A DNA stretch of 64,000 nt from Spartobacteria bacterium (lineage in GTDB: Bacteria; Verrucomicrobiota; Verrucomicrobiia; Chthoniobacterales; Chthoniobacteraceae): positions 62,001 to 126,000 of the forward strand of contig JAJPII010000047.1 in the NCBI GenBank assembly GCA_021324825.1, in the 5' to 3' direction. Shown here in pieces: positions 45,998 to 55,898 of this stretch (its first letter is position 1; each line of letters begins with the position of its first letter). Position numbers and translations under genes: made by a program. Under the pieces are notes generated by a model. It saw nothing but the letters and a program-made list of their open reading frames with translations, was not told where the DNA came from and ran no database searches.

Positions 45998-48168
45998 GCC
46001 GCCGCGTCCGAATCGGCATAGACCCCTTCGTCCCCGTAGTAACCGACGGAGTAGTGATAATGGTGCTGCCTGCCGCCGCGGCGCGGGAGGCAGTTCAATA
46101 TCACTCCCATTTCCTTCCCGCCCGCCTCCGTTATCTCGTGGCAGGCGCGCATCACGGCCCGGCGCGACGTTCCGTCGGCGCGGATGACCATGCAGATGGC
46201 GTGGACGTAGCTCAGAAGCAGAAGGGTGTCGCTGACGGCGTTGATGGGGGCGGTGTCGAGCACGACGCGGTCGAAGCGCGCGGAGATTTCGCCGATGATG
46301 GCCGCGAGCCGTTCGCGCCCGAGAACTTCGGACGGCTTCGAAGCGAACGAACCCGCCGTCATCACGAAGAGGTTTTCGACCTCGGTGGATTGAACGGCCT
46401 CCTCGATGGACGCGTTCCTCCTGAGGCAATCGGTAAGGCCGACGCTCTTCGGGTCGAATCCGAACGCCCGTCCTATGCGCGGCCTGCGGAGGTCGGCGTC
46501 GATCAAGAGGGTGCGGTGTTCCTGCTGGGCGAGCGCCACGGCGTAGTTGGCCGCGCAGAAGCTCTTGCCTTCCGCCGGGACGGCGCTGGTGATGAGAACG
46601 ATCCTCGGCGCCTGCTCTCCGCCCCGGACGGAAAGCGCCGTCCGCAGGGATCGGAACGACTCCGCGATGGGCGAGCGCGGCGTCGCGACGAGAACCAGCG
46701 ATTTCCTGTCGAACTTCTGTTTCTTGCTCTTCGGGATGGCGGCGATGACCGGGAGGTTCGTCCTGGCTTCGACTTCATCGACCGTCTTGAAGGCTCCGTC
46801 GAGCGCGTAGAGAAGATAGGCCAGCCCGCAGCCGACGCCTCCGCCCGCCATCACGCAAAGGAGCAGGGTTGACCCTTTCTTGGGCGAACTGGGCTTCACG
46901 GGCACCACGGGCGACTCGACCAACTGGACGTTCTCCTGGACGATGCCCTTGGTGATGTCGGCCTCCCTCATCCGTTTCAGGACGGCTTCGTACAGCGCGC
47001 GGTTGGAGTCAACCTCGCGGCTTATGACGTTATAGGGGATCGAGAGTTTATTCAGTTCCAGGGCGCGCGCCTCGGCGGCCTTCAGGGCGTCCTGAAGTTT
47101 CTGCTCGGTTGCCTGGGCCGCCTGGTAATTGGTCTTGAGCCCGTTCGCCGCCTCGAGGATGCCCCGGTCCAAACTCTTTTCCAGCGCGGCGAGCTGGCTT
47201 TGCGCCTGGATATATTTCGGATGCTCGACGCGGTAGCGCTTGCTGAGGTTCGCGATCTCCGCTTCCTGGTCGATGACGCCTTTCCGCAGCTGGATGACCG
47301 CGGGCGACTGCGCGATGGTCTGGATGGTGAGCAATTCCTGCGACGGGCGGCTGGCCAGGGTGAGGTACTGGCCGTACTCCGATTCCGCGGTGAGGCGGTC
47401 GTTCTTGGCCTTGGAGACCTCGATGTTCAACTCCTTCAACTGATCCACCACGATGTTCTGGCTGTCCTCCAGCGACACCGCGTTGTGCTGCTCCATGTAT
47501 TCCTGGAGCGCCTGTTCGGACTTGCCGACCCGTTTGCGAAGGACTTCCGCCTCGTCGCTCAAGACCTGGTTCGCCTGGGTCATGACATTCAGCCGGCGCT
47601 GGATGCCCTCGTCCAGGTATTCCTTCACGACATCCTCCGCGATTTTGCACGCGTTCACCGGATCGGTGTAGGTGACGGAAAGGTCGATGAGCCGGGCGCC
47701 CCGGCGCAGCTTGGAAGAGGCGACGTGTTCCATGACCCGCGCGATCTGGTCGTCGTTATACGGGGCGCCGGACTTGGGGAAATAATGTTCGTTGTCCACG
47801 ACACGATCCTTCTTCGCCACGCGCACGAGAAGACCGGGGCTGACGAGGCTTTGCTCGATGGTCTTGAGATACTCGGTGGTGCGCGAGTCCTCCTGCTTCA
47901 CGTCCTGGATGTTGACGGTCTCCTGCTGGGTGTCCGAGGCGACTTCGACGACGGCCGTGGCGCGATAGGTCTTCGTGGCTGTCCCGATGTAAGCGACGCC
48001 GAGGCCCGTAAGGACAAAAATGCAGGCCGCGATGAGCCAGAGTCTTTCCCGCAAGGCGAAATAGACGACGGAAACGTCGAAGGGGGCGCCCGACTCCTGG
48101 CCGTAACCGCCGTACGTCCCGTAGGCGCCGTACGACCCGTAGCTGGACGGTTGTTTCTCCTCCATCAA
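45994..48168 (-). CDS. Wzc-like polysaccharide co-polymerase/tyrosine autokinase
   Basis: This 724-residue protein has a Wzz-type domain with helices at about 45-65 and 430-455 and a long coiled coil between. A BY-kinase domain follows. It has Walker A AVPAEGKSF (about 531), Walker A' IDADLRRPR (about 555) and Walker B VVLDTAPI. The C-terminus has a Tyr cluster (HHYHYSVGYYGDEGVYAD), the usual autophosphorylation site. An extra Tyr-Gly array, SYGSYGAYGTYGGYG, sits at the N-terminus in the cytoplasm. It controls chain length and export with the Wza-like protein encoded just upstream. Confidence 0.93.
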   Translation of the reverse strand: MMEEKQPSSYGSYGAYGTYGGYGQESGAPFDVSVVYFALRERLWLIAACIFVLTGLGVAYIGTATKTYRATAVVEVASDTQQETVNIQDVKQEDSRTTEYLKTIEQSLVSPGLLVRVAKKDRVVDNEHYFPKSGAPYNDDQIARVMEHVASSKLRRGARLIDLSVTYTDPVNACKIAEDVVKEYLDEGIQRRLNVMTQANQVLSDEAEVLRKRVGKSEQALQEYMEQHNAVSLEDSQNIVVDQLKELNIEVSKAKNDRLTAESEYGQYLTLASRPSQELLTIQTIAQSPAVIQLRKGVIDQEAEIANLSKRYRVEHPKYIQAQSQLAALEKSLDRGILEAANGLKTNYQAAQATEQKLQDALKAAEARALELNKLSIPYNVISREVDSNRALYEAVLKRMREADITKGIVQENVQLVESPVVPVKPSSPKKGSTLLLCVMAGGGVGCGLAYLLYALDGAFKTVDEVEARTNLPVIAAIPKSKKQKFDRKSLVLVATPRSPIAESFRSLRTALSVRGGEQAPRIVLITSAVPAEGKSFCAANYAVALAQQEHRTLLIDADLRRPRIGRAFGFDPKSVGLTDCLRRNASIEEAVQSTEVENLFVMTAGSFASKPSEVLGRERLAAIIGEISARFDRVVLDTAPINAVSDTLLLLSYVHAICMVIRADGTSRRAVMRACHEITEAGGKEMGVILNCLPRRGGRQHHYHYSVGYYGDEGVYADSDAAA

Positions 48169-48764
48169 AATACGCTTTCCCCGACCGTTATGATGTCGCC
48201 CGGAAGGACTTCGACGGTTTTCCCCTTGTTGCGCGCCATCGCCTTGGCGTTCAGTTTGATGATCTGTTCGTTGCCCGCGACGATCCTCTTCAAGGTGATG
48301 CTGCTCTGGTCGGCGATGCGGGTGAAGCCGCCGGCCGTGCCGATGGCCTCCAGCAAGTCGATGCTGTCCTGATACAACATGCTGTAGGTGCCGGGCTTCT
48401 GAACCTGGCCCAGCACGGTGAACCGGCGCTTGTCGAATCCCTGGAGAGTGATGGTGACCTGCGGGTTGACCAGGAAGCGCGCATCCAGCAAGTCGCGGAT
48501 GTGCGCGGTGGCCGCGGGGATGGTCTTGCCGCCGATCTGGACGGTTCCCAGCAACGGGAAGCTGATGGTGCCGTCCTTGGCGATGCGCGTGGTGGTGAGG
48601 AGATCGTCCTCCTGGAAGACCTTTATTTCGACGAGATCGCCGGGATTCAGCTTGTAGTTGTCGCTAACCGCCGCGCCGCCGCCCCCTTGCTGGGCGAAGC
48701 CAGGCGAGGAGGCGCACCCGAGAACCAGCGCGCACAGAAAGGCAAAGAGGGATGGCCTTTTCAT
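48165..48764 (-). CDS. Wza-like polysaccharide export protein
   Basis: This 199-residue protein has a signal sequence with a possible lipobox (VLGC) and a possible signal-peptidase I site after FAQ. The Poly_export domain is NYKLNPGDLVEIKVFQEDDLLTT, and a following SLBB segment has TVLGQVQKPGTYSM. It is much shorter than E. coli Wza (379 residues) and lacks the outer-membrane helix region. That suggests the separate beta-barrel gene downstream completes the channel. It overlaps wzc by 4 bases. Confidence 0.9.
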   Translation of the reverse strand: MKRPSLFAFLCALVLGCASSPGFAQQGGGGAAVSDNYKLNPGDLVEIKVFQEDDLLTTTRIAKDGTISFPLLGTVQIGGKTIPAATAHIRDLLDARFLVNPQVTITLQGFDKRRFTVLGQVQKPGTYSMLYQDSIDLLEAIGTAGGFTRIADQSSITLKRIVAGNEQIIKLNAKAMARNKGKTVEVLPGDIITVGESVF

Positions 48765-48772
48765 GTCGCGCT

Positions 48773-50197
48773 TCAGAAACTCATGTTTGCTTCAATTCCG
48801 ACCTGGTTATCCGAGAAAGCCGCGCCGGCCTGCCTGGTCGCCTTGTCGCGGAACTCATAGAATATGTCGCCCTTCAGCCAACTGGTGAACTCGTAGGAGA
48901 TTTCCGGCTTGATGTAGAAGTAGCTGTAGGAGGCGATGCCGAATAACGCCTGCCCGCTGCTCTGGTAATCTATGTAGGCGAAACCGCCCTCGTTTTTGAT
49001 GAGAAATCGCGAGGTCAACCGCTGGCTGATGGTCCAGTCGACGCCGGTCGAGGTGTAGTTATCCCCGACAAACAGCGCCGAATACTCCACCCGGCGAAAG
49101 GCTTCCAAAGTCAGCTCTGTCTGCTGGTACGGCCTGTAAACGATCCCCAGGCTGAAAACGGGGGTGAACCGGTTCGAGATGCCCGTGCCGGGAAATTGGC
49201 GATACTCCACGCCGGCGTTTCCCGTGAAAGCGAGCTTCGCGGCGGCGGTGTAGATGCCGCGAACCAGAATCTGCTCGTAATATTGATCCGTGCTGTCGCT
49301 GATGGTGACGTAGCCGAACGCGACGCCGGCGCTCAGGGTGAGATTCGGCGTGTAGTTGTAGTTGAACCAGTCCCGGTTCGTCCATTCGTTGGAACTGATG
49401 AAGTTTGAGCCGAAATCGAGCGTTTGTTCGTAGAAATCCGCCTCCAGTGAGACTTTGCCGGTCATGTCATACTTGGCGGTGAATGCGCCGTTGTACAGGC
49501 TCCGCCGGACGCGCTCCGCGATCTCGATCTCGTTGCCGGAAAGGTGCTGGTAGCGGAAATCGACCCCCAGGGTCAGCTTGCTCGGCGTCCACTGGCCGTC
49601 GAGGCGGGCGTCGCTGTCGATGGCGTCTTCGTGGGAATGGTCCGCGAAGACGATGAAGCTCGGCGTATAGCTGACGGTTAGAAAGCTCTGAAGCTGCTCG
49701 GCGAAATCCCCAAGCTGCACCTTTACCTCGGGCGAAATGGTCGTGATGAAATCCGAGTCCTTATGGCCGGAGGCCAGGAAGATGTTGTCGTCAAACACTT
49801 CGCTCATGCCGAGGTCGAACTCATACTGCTTGTTGGTGAGCGGCTTCGGCTTCTCGAAAAGGGGTTGGTTGACCTGCTGGCCTTCGGTTATCTGCTGCTC
49901 CAGGCCGGATTCCGGCTGCAAAAGCCCCTCGCGTTGCGCTTCGTTGCCCGGCGAGGCGTCCTCCTCGGGGGATTGCGGAAGCTGCTCCCTGTCCATGCCC
50001 TGCCCCTGGAGGGTCTCGACGTTCGTGCTTTCGGTCTCCGGCGGCGCCACGGGGAGCGACGCGGGCGTAGGAGATGGGCTTGGGCTTGGGCTTGGGCTTG
50101 GCGCGGGGTCGGCGGCGGAAGCCGTGAAGCACACCCCGATGGCCCCCGCGGCAAAGATGCCGCCGCACACTCTGGTAAACAGTCTGTTTTTCACCAT
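48773..50197 (-). CDS. Outer-membrane beta-barrel protein of the exopolysaccharide locus
   Basis: The start at 50197 gives a signal peptide (MVKNRLFTRVCGGIFAAGAIGVCFTASAA) and 474 residues; upstream in-frame ATGs at 50230 and 50269 are alternatives. A Ser-Pro repeat (SPSPSPSPSPTP) and an acidic Gln-rich region follow. The rest is alternating amphipathic strands (about residues 125-474) ending in an aromatic-rich strand with the C-terminal Phe typical of outer-membrane barrels. It resembles BBP2-type barrels found with Wza/Wzc. It may be the export pore partner of the short Wza. Confidence 0.82.
   Translation of the reverse strand: MVKNRLFTRVCGGIFAAGAIGVCFTASAADPAPSPSPSPSPSPTPASLPVAPPETESTNVETLQGQGMDREQLPQSPEEDASPGNEAQREGLLQPESGLEQQITEGQQVNQPLFEKPKPLTNKQYEFDLGMSEVFDDNIFLASGHKDSDFITTISPEVKVQLGDFAEQLQSFLTVSYTPSFIVFADHSHEDAIDSDARLDGQWTPSKLTLGVDFRYQHLSGNEIEIAERVRRSLYNGAFTAKYDMTGKVSLEADFYEQTLDFGSNFISSNEWTNRDWFNYNYTPNLTLSAGVAFGYVTISDSTDQYYEQILVRGIYTAAAKLAFTGNAGVEYRQFPGTGISNRFTPVFSLGIVYRPYQQTELTLEAFRRVEYSALFVGDNYTSTGVDWTISQRLTSRFLIKNEGGFAYIDYQSSGQALFGIASYSYFYIKPEISYEFTSWLKGDIFYEFRDKATRQAGAAFSDNQVGIEANMSF
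50070..50102 (+). repeat. Hexanucleotide simple sequence repeat in the barrel gene
   Basis: GGGCTT is repeated about four times in tandem on the plus strand. It encodes the Ser-Pro repeat of the outer-membrane barrel protein on the minus strand. Unit changes would alter the linker length without shifting the frame. Confidence 0.75.
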
Positions 50198-50290
50198 TTT
50201 GGCCCCGACCAAGCGGGATAATAACCACATATGCCCGCCCGTAAAAGAATTATTTCGACTATCTCCCATCGCGGCAAGTTATCAGCGGCC

Positions 50291-50911
50291 TTAACGTTGG
50301 CGGATCAAAGCCTCCATTTTGCGCCGGTCAATCGAACTCGACGGGTCGTAAGGCGTGCCGTTTTCCTTGTAGAAAAGCGCCGCGTCCTTCTTGTCTTCGC
50401 TCAATACGGGTTTGGAAGCGGACCCCGGCGGCGCCGCCACCACCGTTACGATGGCGGTCGGGGTGGCGGTCTCCCCGGCCAGCTTTCCTTCTTTCACGTC
50501 GATGATTTCCGGGTTGTAACGGGTCACAAAATGAACCTGATCCGCCAGGCTCGCGTTCGGCAGCCACACGGGCAGCCTGACCATATTGTCCATCAACCAC
50601 CAGGGATACGCTTTCTGCGACTCGTCCCTGTAAAGGACGGAACTGCGCGTAATGACGTGAGGAACTTCATACTTGTCGCAAACCGTGTAGTGGAAGGTCA
50701 CCAGTTTGTTCGGGATGCCCTGGCGGGAAAGCTCCCTTGACACGCCCTTTGCGTAGGCTGAGGACTCGTCGTAATCCCCCTTCCCCGGCACGTCGAGCGA
50801 GGTGGCGACCGACCATGCCCTGGAAGGTTTCAGCACACCGCAACCGGCTAATACCACCCCCAGCGCCGGAAGCAGGCATGCCACCCAAGTTAGTTTTCGG
50901 TATCCGTACAT
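50291..50911 (-). CDS. Lipoprotein of unknown function, first gene of the exopolysaccharide run
   Basis: This 206-residue product has lipobox LAGC (Cys about residue 24). The mature part has FHYTVCDKYEVPHVITRSSV and RDESQKAYPWWLMDNMVRLPVWLP, with one Cys and several aromatics. I do not recognise the family. Gene order and strand put it upstream of the barrel gene in the same transcript. A role in envelope attachment or regulation of export is possible but unproven. Confidence 0.7.
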   Translation of the reverse strand: MYGYRKLTWVACLLPALGVVLAGCGVLKPSRAWSVATSLDVPGKGDYDESSAYAKGVSRELSRQGIPNKLVTFHYTVCDKYEVPHVITRSSVLYRDESQKAYPWWLMDNMVRLPVWLPNASLADQVHFVTRYNPEIIDVKEGKLAGETATPTAIVTVVAAPPGSASKPVLSEDKKDAALFYKENGTPYDPSSSIDRRKMEALIRQR

Positions 50912-51068
50912 TCCCTATGGTAATTTCAAAAAATGCGTATCCTTGCAAGCACAAAAACACCTTCTGCTGAAATTTATTATCCCCCGCGGCTGAAAAACCC
51001 CGTTGACAGACCGCCGCGCCTCGGCACTCTTCCGAACGCCCAAAACACGGGTTCCCCCAAAAAAATCT

Positions 51069-52196
51069 ATGCTTAAACGGATGTCCGTCATGCTTGTGCT
51101 GGTGTTCCTCTTTATCGCAGGGATCGCCGGGGTCAAGTTCGCTCTTATCATGAAGGGGATGGCCATGGGGAAACTTTTCGCGCCGCCGCCCCCTTCCGTC
51201 ACGATTATTGTGGCGAAAACGCAAACCTGGCAGCCTGTTCTGAGCGTCATTGGCTCTCTGAAGGCCGTTAACGGCGTGACTGTGAGCACCGATTTGGCCG
51301 GAATCGTCTCGGAGATCGCCTTTGAATCGGGCGCTTCGGTCAAAAAGGGCGACCTCCTCGTGCGGCTCGATACGCGGCAGGAAGCCGCCCAGCTCCGTTC
51401 CGCGGAAGCGCGGCGCGACCTGACGGAGGCGAATCTCGACCGCCAGCGCGAGTTGATCTCCAAGAAAGCCGTGGCGCAGACGGACTTCGACTCCGCGAAC
51501 AGCGAGTTCCGCCAGGCCGACGCGGCCGTGGAACAGGCGCGGGCGATGATCGCGCGGAAGACCATCCTCGCGCCGTTTGACGGTTTGCTCGGCATCCGGC
51601 AGGCGAATGTGGGCCAATATCTGAACGTCGGCGCCTCGATCGTGCCGCTCCAGTCGCTCGACCCGATCTACGTGCAATTCGCCCTGCCGCAACAGCATCT
51701 CGACCAGGTGGCGGCGGGCGGGAAGCTCCGCATAAGCGCCTCGGGCATTAAAGGAGAGGAATTTGAAGGCCGGATCAGCGCCATCGACTCGCTGGTGGAC
51801 GAGAGTACGCGGAACATCCTCATCCAGGGGACGGTGGCGAACCCGGGAGAAAAATTGCGCCCGGGCATGTTCGTGAACGTGGAAGTCCTCCTGCCCGAAA
51901 CGCCGGGCGTGGTGGCGGTGCCGGCGTCCTCCATCAATTACGCGCCGCTGAGGGATTCCGTCTTCATCGTCCGCGACAAGGCCGGTCCGGACGGCAAGCC
52001 CGCGCAGGTGGTCGAGGAACATTTTGTGAAACTGGGGCCGAGCCGCGGCGACCAGGTGTCCATCCTCTCCGGGGTGAAGGAGGGCGACAGGGTGGTGACT
52101 TCGGGCGCTTTCAAGCTGCAAAGCGGCCTCGTTGTAAAGATAAGCGACCTCATCCGCCCCGGGAACGAGCTTAACCCGAACGTGCCCGATACATGA
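51069..52196 (+). CDS. RND efflux periplasmic adaptor (membrane fusion protein)
   Basis: The start at 51069 gives MLKRMSVMLVLVFLFIAG with an N-terminal anchor and 375 residues. The hairpin is RSAEARRDLTEANLDRQRELISKKAVAQTDFD, flanked by lipoyl halves including VSEIAFESGASVKKGDLLVRLD and GLLGIRQANVGQYLNVG. The beta-barrel and MP domains follow. It bridges the inner-membrane pump and an outer-membrane channel. ATGA couples it to the pump gene (52193-52196). No TolC-type gene is in the window. Confidence 0.93.
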   Translation: MLKRMSVMLVLVFLFIAGIAGVKFALIMKGMAMGKLFAPPPPSVTIIVAKTQTWQPVLSVIGSLKAVNGVTVSTDLAGIVSEIAFESGASVKKGDLLVRLDTRQEAAQLRSAEARRDLTEANLDRQRELISKKAVAQTDFDSANSEFRQADAAVEQARAMIARKTILAPFDGLLGIRQANVGQYLNVGASIVPLQSLDPIYVQFALPQQHLDQVAAGGKLRISASGIKGEEFEGRISAIDSLVDESTRNILIQGTVANPGEKLRPGMFVNVEVLLPETPGVVAVPASSINYAPLRDSVFIVRDKAGPDGKPAQVVEEHFVKLGPSRGDQVSILSGVKEGDRVVTSGAFKLQSGLVVKISDLIRPGNELNPNVPDT

Positions 52197-55100
52197 GATT
52201 GACCGACCTGTTCATCCGCCGCCCGGTCGTGGCGACGGTGGTGAATCTGCTCATCCTGCTGGCGGGTTACCAGGCGATCCGCGTCCTTAATGTCCGGCAG
52301 TACCCCCGCAGCGACATCGCGGTCATCTCGGTGCAAACCACCTACGTTGGCGCCAATGCCGACCTCGTCCGGGGCTTCATCACCACGCCGCTGGAGCGGG
52401 TCATCGCCAGCGCGGACGGCATCGACTACCTGGAATCGCAGAGCGCACAGAGCCTCAGCACCATCTCAGCCCACCTGAAGCTGAATTACGATGTCAACGC
52501 CGCCCTCACCCAAATCCAGGCGAAGGTGGCGCAAGTCCGCAACGATCTGCCGCCCGAGGCCGAGGCGCCCATCATAGAAGTGGCCACCGCGGACGACCAG
52601 TACGCGGCGATGTACCTCAGCTTCTATTCGGACGAACTGGATCAAAACCAGATAACCGATTACCTGACGCGCGTCGTGCAGCCGAAGCTGAGCGCCGTCA
52701 GCGGCGTGCAACGCGCCGACATCCTCGGCGCGCGGACGTTCGCCATGCGGGTTTGGCTGAAGACGGATCGCATGGCGGCGCTGAACATCTCGCCCTCGGA
52801 AGTGCGCCAGGCGCTTGCCGCCAACAACTACCTTTCGGCGGTCGGCGCCACGAAGGGCTCGATGATCTCCGTCAACCTCGTCGCCAATACCGACGTGCGG
52901 ACGCCGGAGGAATTCCGCAAGCTCGTCCTGCGGCACCAGAACGGAGCGATCGTCCGGCTGGAAGACGTGGCCGACGTATCGCTCGGCGCGGAGAGCTACG
53001 ACGAGGAAGTCCGCTTCTCCGGCAAGAAAGCCACCTTCATGGGGATATGGGTGCTGCCCACAGCCAATTCCCTCGACGTTGTCAGGGCCGTGCGCGCCGA
53101 GATTCCCGACATCGAGCGGCGCCTGCCGGAAGGGATGCACGCGGGCATCCCCTACGACTCGACCGTCTATATCAACGACGCGCTCCACGAAGTCTTCAAG
53201 ACGCTCTCGGAAACGCTCCTCATCGTCATCGCGGTCATCTTCCTCTTCCTGGGCACGTGGCGCTCGGTGCTCATCCCCGTGGTCGCGATCCCCATCTCGC
53301 TCATCGGCGCGGCGTTCCTCATGCTCCTGTTCGGTTTTACGCTGAACCTGCTGACCCTGCTCGCGATTGTCCTGGCGGTCGGCCTCGTGGTGGATGACGC
53401 CATCGTCGTCGTGGAAAATGTGGATCGCCATCTGCAGGAAGGGCTTTCGGCTTTCGACGCCGCCATCCTCGGCGCCCGGGAGCTTCTCGGCCCCATCATC
53501 GCCATGACCATAACCCTCGCCGCGGTGTACGCCCCCATCGGCATCCAGGGCGGCTTGACGGGGGCGCTGTTCCGCGAGTTCGCCTTCACGCTCGCGGGCG
53601 CGGTCGTCGTCTCCGGCGTCGTCGCCCTCACGCTTTCGCCGATGATGTCCTCCCAACTCCTCCGCGCGGGAGACTCCCACCGCGGCTACGCCGGCTGGAT
53701 CAACGACCGCTTCGACGCCCTGCGCGCCCGCTACCTCCGCGCGCTCGCCTCCACGCTGAAGTGGCGGCCCGTGACGCTCACGCTCGCGGCCATCGTCATT
53801 CTCCTCATGGCCCCCTTCTACCTCCTCTCGCAGAACGAACTGGCGCCGAAGGAGGACCAGGGGTTCATCATGGGCATCGTCCAGACCGCGCCGAATTCGA
53901 CCATCGACCAAAAAACACTGTTCACCGACAAGGTAAACGATGTTTTCAACACCCTCCCCGAGACGGAGAACACCTTCCAGATCACCAATCCCAACTTCGC
54001 CTTCTCCGGCCTGGTTACGAAATCCTGGAGCCGGAGAAAGCGCACCACCGATCAGATGGTCGGCGAACTCTTCGGCAAGGTGGGAGCCATCCCGGGCGTG
54101 CGCGTCATCCCCATCGCTCCGCCCGCGCTGCCAGGCGGCGGCCAGTTCCCGGTTGACTTCGTCATCAACTCCACCGCCGAGCCGAAGGAACTCTTCGGCT
54201 TCGCGAACCAGCTCGTCGCGGACGCGGTAAAGAGCGGCCTCTTCATGTTCGCCGACACCGACATGAAATTCGACCAGCCCCAGACCGAGATCGTCTTCGA
54301 CCGGGACAAGGTCGCCGCGCTCGACCTGAACCTGCAACAAGTCGGCGCCGACCTCGGCACGATGCTCGGCGGCAACTACGTCAACCGCTTCAGCAACTCC
54401 GGCCGCAGCTACAAAGTCATCCCGGAAATAAAGCGGATGCAGCGCCTCACCACCGACCAGTTGAAAGACCTCTACGTCAGCGGCCCAGGCGGAAAACTGG
54501 TGCAGCTTTCAACCTTCGCCGCCTTGAAAGAGACGACCGAACCGCGGACGCTCAACCGCTTCCAGCAATTGAACTCCGCCCGCATCCAGGGCGCGTTCCG
54601 TCCGGGCATATCGCTGGATGGCGCGCTGAAATTCCTCGAGGACGACGCCGCGAAAATCCTCCCGAAAGGCTTTTCCGTCGACTACGCCGGGGAAGCCCGC
54701 GAACTGCGGGTGGAAGGAAACCGCCTCACGGCTACGATCGTCTTCTCCTTCATCCTCATATTCCTCGTCCTCGCCGCGCAATTCGAGAGCTTCCGCGATC
54801 CGTTCATCATCCTCATCGGCTCCGTCCCCCTCGCCTTGAGCGGCTCGCTGCTCTTCGCCTTCCTCGGGTTCACCTCGCTGAACATCTACAGCAAAGTCGG
54901 CCTCATCACCCTGGTCGGCCTGGTGTCCAAGAACGGCATTCTCATCGTCGAGTTTGCAAACAAACTTCAGGAAGCGGGCGTCGCGAAGCTGGAGGCCATC
55001 ATCGAAGCGGCGGGCACGCGTCTGCGTCCGATCCTGATGACATCGGTCGCCACCGTGGCGGGGCATTTCCCCCTCGTGCTCGCGAGCGGCCCCGGCGCCG

Positions 55101-55282
55101 GTTCGCGCAACAGCATCGGCATCGTCCTCGTCACCGGCATGACGGTCGGCACGCTCTTCACCCTGTTCGTTTTGCCGCCCGTCTACATGCTCGTCGCGCG
55201 AGACCGCGGCCGCCGCCGCGTGCAACATCCCGCCCCCGTCACGAGTCCCGAACTCGAAGCTCTCGTCGCCCGCGCTCCCTGA
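52193..55282 (+). CDS. RND multidrug efflux permease (HAE1/AcrB family)
   Basis: This 1029-residue inner-membrane pump opens with [20 protein letters not shown]. The transmembrane proton-relay Asp pair is in [14 protein letters not shown] (about residues 398-404), and [38 protein letters not shown] is the second signature. A DxR-like region near [19 protein letters not shown] lies in the porter domain. It exports drugs or other amphipathic compounds with the adaptor. The substrate is unknown. Repeat copy D begins at its stop codon. Confidence 0.95.
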   Translation: MRLTDLFIRRPVVATVVNLLILLAGYQAIRVLNVRQYPRSDIAVISVQTTYVGANADLVRGFITTPLERVIASADGIDYLESQSAQSLSTISAHLKLNYDVNAALTQIQAKVAQVRNDLPPEAEAPIIEVATADDQYAAMYLSFYSDELDQNQITDYLTRVVQPKLSAVSGVQRADILGARTFAMRVWLKTDRMAALNISPSEVRQALAANNYLSAVGATKGSMISVNLVANTDVRTPEEFRKLVLRHQNGAIVRLEDVADVSLGAESYDEEVRFSGKKATFMGIWVLPTANSLDVVRAVRAEIPDIERRLPEGMHAGIPYDSTVYINDALHEVFKTLSETLLIVIAVIFLFLGTWRSVLIPVVAIPISLIGAAFLMLLFGFTLNLLTLLAIVLAVGLVVDDAIVVVENVDRHLQEGLSAFDAAILGARELLGPIIAMTITLAAVYAPIGIQGGLTGALFREFAFTLAGAVVVSGVVALTLSPMMSSQLLRAGDSHRGYAGWINDRFDALRARYLRALASTLKWRPVTLTLAAIVILLMAPFYLLSQNELAPKEDQGFIMGIVQTAPNSTIDQKTLFTDKVNDVFNTLPETENTFQITNPNFAFSGLVTKSWSRRKRTTDQMVGELFGKVGAIPGVRVIPIAPPALPGGGQFPVDFVINSTAEPKELFGFANQLVADAVKSGLFMFADTDMKFDQPQTEIVFDRDKVAALDLNLQQVGADLGTMLGGNYVNRFSNSGRSYKVIPEIKRMQRLTTDQLKDLYVSGPGGKLVQLSTFAALKETTEPRTLNRFQQLNSARIQGAFRPGISLDGALKFLEDDAAKILPKGFSVDYAGEARELRVEGNRLTATIVFSFILIFLVLAAQFESFRDPFIILIGSVPLALSGSLLFAFLGFTSLNIYSKVGLITLVGLVSKNGILIVEFANKLQEAGVAKLEAIIEAAGTRLRPILMTSVATVAGHFPLVLASGPGAGSRNSIGIVLVTGMTVGTLFTLFVLPPVYMLVARDRGRRRVQHPAPVTSPELEALVARAP

Positions 55283-55320
55283 GGCGGCGTCGTTGCCGCC
55301 TCTACAACCAAGGGGGGGGC
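55281..55320 (+). repeat. MITE-like dispersed repeat, copy D (degenerate)
   Basis: This short relic lies between the convergent RND pump and tadA genes. It has GAGGCGGC and GCCGCCTC arms (55281-55302) around a 6-base loop, then TCTACAACCAAG as in the ends of copy B. It looks like copy B with the central palindrome deleted. A run of eight Gs (55312-55319) follows. The hairpin may serve as a terminator. Confidence 0.65.
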
Positions 55321-55337
55321 AAGCACATACCTCCGTT

Positions 55338-55838
55338 CTAGTCTATCCTGACTTGATCCACACCTCCCTTGGCGCGCTTCTCCCGGAAGAAATCCTGGAG
55401 CAGGGCGCGGCATTCCTCCAGGCGCACTTGCGCGGTGATGGCGCAGCGGTGGTTCAACGAGGGGTTCTGGAGGAGGTTCAGCAAGCCGCCCGCCGCCCCG
55501 CCGCGCGGGTCGCCGCAGCCGAATATGACCCGCGAGAGCCGGGCGTGGACCATCGCGCCCGCGCACATGGGGCACGGCTCCTTGGTGACGTAAAGCTCGC
55601 ACTCGTTCAGCCGCCAGTCGCCCATGACGCTCTCGGCCTGGGTTATGGCAAGCATTTCCGCGTGGGCGGTGGCGTCCTTCAGCGTTTCGACCTGGTTGAA
55701 GGCGCGCGCGATGATCTTCCCGCGCAAGGTCACGACCGCGCCTACGGGCGTCTCGTCCGCCTGGAACGCCTTGCGCGCCTGCCGGAGCGCTTCGCCCATA
55801 AAATAGCCGTCGCTGTTCAGGTCGATGACTTCGTCCAT
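55338..55838 (-). CDS. tadA: tRNA-specific adenosine deaminase (TadA-like) or related nucleoside deaminase
   Basis: This 166-residue protein has the zinc deaminase motifs HAEM (His and Glu, about residue 59) and PCPMCAGAM (Cys pair, about 88). TPVGAVV precedes them. TadA makes inosine at the wobble position of tRNA-Arg. The N-terminal extension and the MCAGA order fit TadA, though a guanine deaminase is possible. It is divergent from rplS. Confidence 0.85.
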   Translation of the reverse strand: MDEVIDLNSDGYFMGEALRQARKAFQADETPVGAVVTLRGKIIARAFNQVETLKDATAHAEMLAITQAESVMGDWRLNECELYVTKEPCPMCAGAMVHARLSRVIFGCGDPRGGAAGGLLNLLQNPSLNHRCAITAQVRLEECRALLQDFFREKRAKGGVDQVRID

Positions 55839-55898
55839 CGAAAACGTTTGCTTTGTTGGGATTCCCGAATAGACATTACGGTTTCTTCCGGGAGCACC

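Noticed and set aside
51003-51031. Promoter before the RND pair (TTGACA at 51003-51008)
   Set aside because: The -35 match is good but the -10 at 17-base spacing (ACTCTT) is weak, so I did not list it as a feature.
52466-54340. Open frame of 624 residues opposite the RND pump
   Set aside because: The pump is full length with its signatures; the antisense frame is Glu/Arg/Asp/His-rich, a typical shadow.
10652-55320. CRISPR array
   Set aside because: The repeat copies are far apart, differ in length and contain palindromes; there are no regular spacers and no cas genes.
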